From contig VZRR01011616.1 of assembly GCA_013398015.1 (NCBI GenBank), forward strand, positions 1 through 64,000: DNA of 64,000 bases, in the 5' to 3' direction. Below the pieces are notes generated by a model. It saw nothing but the letters and a program-made list of their open reading frames with translations. It had not been told where the DNA came from and did not search any database. Position numbers and translations under genes: made by a program. This DNA is from Oreocharis arfaki (taxonomy: Eukaryota; Chordata; Aves; Passeriformes; Paramythiidae). Numbering within the stretch: the first letter of the stretch is position 1; each line of letters begins with the position of its first letter. Shown here piece by piece: positions 60,595 to 64,000 of the stretch.

Positions 60595-61294
60595 CATTGC
60601 TAGTTCTGATGGCCGACTTCCTGCATCTTGTTTTTCAGTAGTTAGCAAAGAAACTTCACGCCAAATGTGCCACGGGATTTTGATGATCCCCTGGCATATT
60701 TTTGACCTGCTGAACCTGCCCCACATGCCAGATCAGCCTTGCTTAGGTAGTGATTAGGTTGCATGGCTACCCCAGCCTACCTGAATTTACCAGATTATCT
60801 CTTAATGGACATATGCCTAGGAAAGCCTCCTCTGAGCAGAGCCCAGATTTTAGACTTCCACAATTCCATCCTAATTCCCAATTTTAGGATTCTTACTATG
60901 CCTGTTAAAAAGCAGAGGTGTCTGAATGTATCCTCTTTCAGACAAACTGATAGCCAGTGCCTAGTGTGAGAAAAATCAGGTATGTCTTATTACAAGATGC
61001 ATGGTAGCACTTCTTAAATAAATTATACCTTTATGAAATTAACTTCTTATTGCTAGCAATAATTTAGATCTGTTTGCAGTACTGTGAAAAGAGAAAAGTG
61101 AAAGCACGGATGTCAAGAATTAAAATCGAAGCCAAAAAATTATATAAAACCTGTACTATTCTCTCACCCTTGTACAAGATTCCTCTAAGGGAATGTCAAG
61201 GTTCATTAATGAGACAGTGGAAGAAACTTGTTATGACAAGTTATTTTGCCCACAATTAACTCACACGGGGAGCCGTGTTTGACTTTGGCTGTGC
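60595..61294. other. Unique sequence, no supported gene
   Basis: No repeat family or exon is recognised. Plus-strand frames of 60-76 codons look like chance. Confidence 0.55.
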
Positions 61295-61448
61295 TGATTC
61301 CCAGAGAGGTCATGGATTCCCCGTCCCTGAAGGTGTTCGAGGCCAGGCTGAATGGGTCTCTGAGCAGCCTGGTTTAGTGGAAGATGTTGCTGCCTATGGA
61401 GCTAGGTGATCTTTAAGGTTCCTTCCAACCATTCTATGATTCTATGAT
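61295..61448 (+). mobile_element. CR1 LINE, 3'-terminal fragment
   Basis: The best-preserved CR1 tail in the window: GAGGTCATGGATTCCCCGTC, CCTGAAGGTGTTCGAGGCC, GTGATCTTTAAGGTTCC, TTCCAACC, and the terminal ATTCTATGATTCTATGAT repeats. About 150 bases remain. They correspond to the end of the CR1 reverse-transcriptase frame and its 3' UTR, and no usable coding sequence is left. Confidence 0.92.
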
Positions 61449-64000
61449 CCCATGAATTTGCAGTTTTCAATCTGCTGCTCCCACCTAGTGTGCTTCTATA
61501 AGGTCCTTCGATGTCATGAGCATAAACATGCTGGTACTTCCGCATCTGGAAGGTGTTTAAAAAAGGAAACATCTTTCTATTAGGTATGGACTTTCTAGCT
61601 GAACACATATTTGCCATCTTATGGCTTGATCCAGTTTTCAGTGAAGGTAATAGTCTTTCCAGTTCAGTGTTAGGCAGAACAGAATTTTAATTATCTTTCT
61701 ATGGAAAAGAAAACACTTGGGGCTAGTGAGTAATAGGAATACCTCATACTTCTGTGTGCCCTAGAACTCCCACTGCAGTAAATCGCCACCATTTGTGTTT
61801 CCCCATGGTAAAACTCGGCAGAGCATAGAAGTTTTCTTTGCTAGGTGTCACTGTGCACCTTCAGGGTCTGGACACAACCCAGAGGTAAGCATGTTATTAA
61901 AAAGATAAGAAACAATAGGCCAGCAAACTATCCCATTAAAAGACCAATCATACATTCCGGAAGCCAAGCTTTTAGTGATAAATGTGCTTCTTTTAGCTGA
62001 ATAACTATTTATAATTCATCATTTTGGTAACAAGAGGGAATGTTTAATTTGCACTGAAGTTGCACTTCTCAATTTGGGCAAGAAAAAATTAGTGATCAAC
62101 ATATTGAAGAGCACAAACAAACACAGAGAACATACCTGACTTTGAGAAATAAATGGACTGTGCCAGTATGTAGAATTTATCATCTTTGAAAGAAACATAT
62201 ATTCTAGGAAAGGAAAAGCAGTAATATATTTTTCCTAGTATATATTTCTCCTGTATAGAGTTGAAGACAAAAAAGGAGACCTCAAGAATATATCCTTTCT
62301 CACCAGATATCATATTGTGATAAAAATTTAGAAATTGCATCCTGATGGAGGGAACAGCTGGCAAAGAGTAACTGTCTAATCAGAAATTATGTTCTGCAGA
62401 CACTCCTTGAGAAAGAAAAGCAGGACTTGATCCAATATTTCCCATCATAAACTTGCCAGTAAATCAACAAGTTCTGAATGGCTGGCTTTCTTTTTGCTGA
62501 ATTCAGTCCCACAGGTCCAAGAGCTTTCAAGGATAATTCAATCCTAAACATGCATAGGGACAAACTTCCTCTGGTAGGCTGTGAATAGCCCAATCAAGTC
62601 GATGGGACCAGTACACAAGTGCCTTAGAGAGTATTATTTACTTTTCATCATATGCCTGGAGTCTTACGTTACTTTATAAGGAAAACAGGTAGCCCGTCAC
62701 CAACAGTCATTTCTGGATGTACATAGAGTCACTTTGCTTGCAGCAATGTTTTATCAGTGTTGTACAACTGTCCTTATACACAGTTTTAATAATTTAGTGT
62801 GTTGTGCATTAGATTGGGAAAATATTCATTAAAAGTGTCTACAAGTATTATATCCAAGTCTGAAAAATAGATCTGAATTTGCATTCCCTATGTGTTAGTT
62901 TCTCACACAGCATCTTACAAAAAGACATAGCTCTATTCTCCCTTGTATTTCATCTTGGTGTAACTCAGCTAATTTAATTAGCTAATGGAATGTCTGTTAG
63001 TGTGTGCATAGTGTTAAACATTAATTTTTCCTCAGAGGTATAGAATGAGTTACCACAAGAGACCAGACTCACTGAAACTCACTGAAAGAGACCAAACCCA
63101 CTGAAGACCCTAGGGACATGTGAGACAACACCTGCAAAAACATACAGATTTCTGGTTCCTGCTAGGTCACTGAATCTCAGTGTCTTCAGTTAAAGCTGGC
63201 CAATTAAACACTTTAATGTTTTGATGCCATATCAGCAGCAAGAACACACAAAGTTTTGCTATGATCAACTAAGCTGTCTTAGCCCGCTGCCTGTAAAACC
63301 TGTCCCAGTAACAGTATACATGCATGCTTGCATACACCCTAAGACTTCTCTGTGTACATCTATCTGCTTGTGTGTGTGCATAAATATATACATATGCAGA
63401 AGTGTCGAAATACAGCTTGATGTGCCTACCTGTTACTCCTCATAATCTTCACCTATGATACTCTGCATGCATGAGACACAGGACTGACATGGATAGAGAA
63501 CAGTAAGGCTTAATTTTAAAAAGTTCCTTCTGTGATTAATATTGCATCCAAAATGATAAAAGTTTGCATGGTTCCTCTATCTAGTGAAGTTATTGGCAGG
63601 ACTATTCACAGACTACCATATTTTAAGAAAATAATGTACTGAATTTGCAGCAAATTGACTCAAAACTTGTAGAGAAAGCCCTGCTCCCAGAAGTCTACCA
63701 TCCTTCCAGCTAGTTCACCTCTTTTCATAGTATGCCATGAGATATTGCAGGTGCTTTGAATATGTTCTGCATTATTGCCCCCACCAGCCCCCACAAAAAA
63801 AAAAAGGAAAGTTAAAGGAAAAAATAAAACAGCTGTCATTAACTTATGGTTTACCATGAATTTGAAGCAAAATGTTGAAACCATAAGGTGCTTCTGGATG
63901 TCTGTGGCATATGACAGAAGTCTGACAGGCAACCCCTAAAAGTGTCAGGCCCCCAAAGCAATGAAGCAGAAAATAAAAGTGTTCCCAAACACGTTTAAAA
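61449..64000. other. Unique sequence to the window end
   Basis: AT-rich DNA without a recognised gene or transposon. There are short A-runs near 63797-63807. Open frames up to 91 codons are on both strands, with no domain seen. Confidence 0.55.

Noticed and set aside
1..64000. CRISPR arrays, operons, phage or plasmid features
   Set aside because: No regularly spaced repeats, tightly packed genes or ribosome-binding sites occur. The repeats present are avian nuclear types.

Overview
The window looks like non-coding nuclear DNA from a bird, possibly a songbird (inference). The evidence is several decayed copies of the CR1 LINE 3' end, with its short ATTCTATGA-type terminal repeats, and several avian-type ERV long terminal repeats (LTRs). 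The DNA is AT-rich and interspersed, with no operon-like gene packing. I found no host protein-coding gene, tRNA or rRNA gene that I can support. Most open frames of 60-147 codons fit chance in DNA of this composition, so I did not annotate them as genes.

Layout. Positions 1-44.7 kb are mostly unique intergenic or intronic sequence. They hold simple repeats (1-137, 15.83-15.92 kb, 18.47-18.55 kb, 22.14-22.23 kb), old CR1 tails (4.28, 18.80, 20.99 and perhaps 22.23 kb), one small solo LTR with intact target-site duplications (8947-9260), a poly-T run next to a 16-N assembly gap (31.50-31.55 kb), and a CpG-richer segment near 42.6-43.3 kb. Positions 44.7-60.6 kb are a retroviral cluster: a solo LTR with TATA box and polyadenylation signal (44749-45441), two decayed related LTRs in opposite orientation (47262-47810 plus, 49721-50280 minus), a 3'-truncated ERVL-like provirus (53176-58875), and another solo LTR (59757-60594). 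Positions 60.6-64 kb are unique sequence with one CR1 tail at 61.3-61.45 kb.

The provirus keeps a 5' LTR, a primer-binding-site-like sequence, a broken gag, and pro-RT-RNase H broken across several frames. It ends at the start of integrase and has no env or 3' LTR. Its 5' LTR is split by a younger 526-bp solo LTR (53562-54087) flanked by a perfect 6-bp duplication CAGAAG. The same LTR family occurs 44.6 kb away at 8947-9260, flanked by a perfect AAATTC duplication. Aligned by eye, the two copies show 8 substitutions in about 283 bases, but the distal copy lacks a 221-bp block carrying the only AATAAA. All retroviral genes seen here are inactive relics. I saw no new defence or metabolic system. 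The most informative structures are the nested insertion with its two-form LTR pair, an expanded GAT tract in gag, a 392-codon open frame antisense to gag-pol, and three tandem duplications of 34-37 bp.
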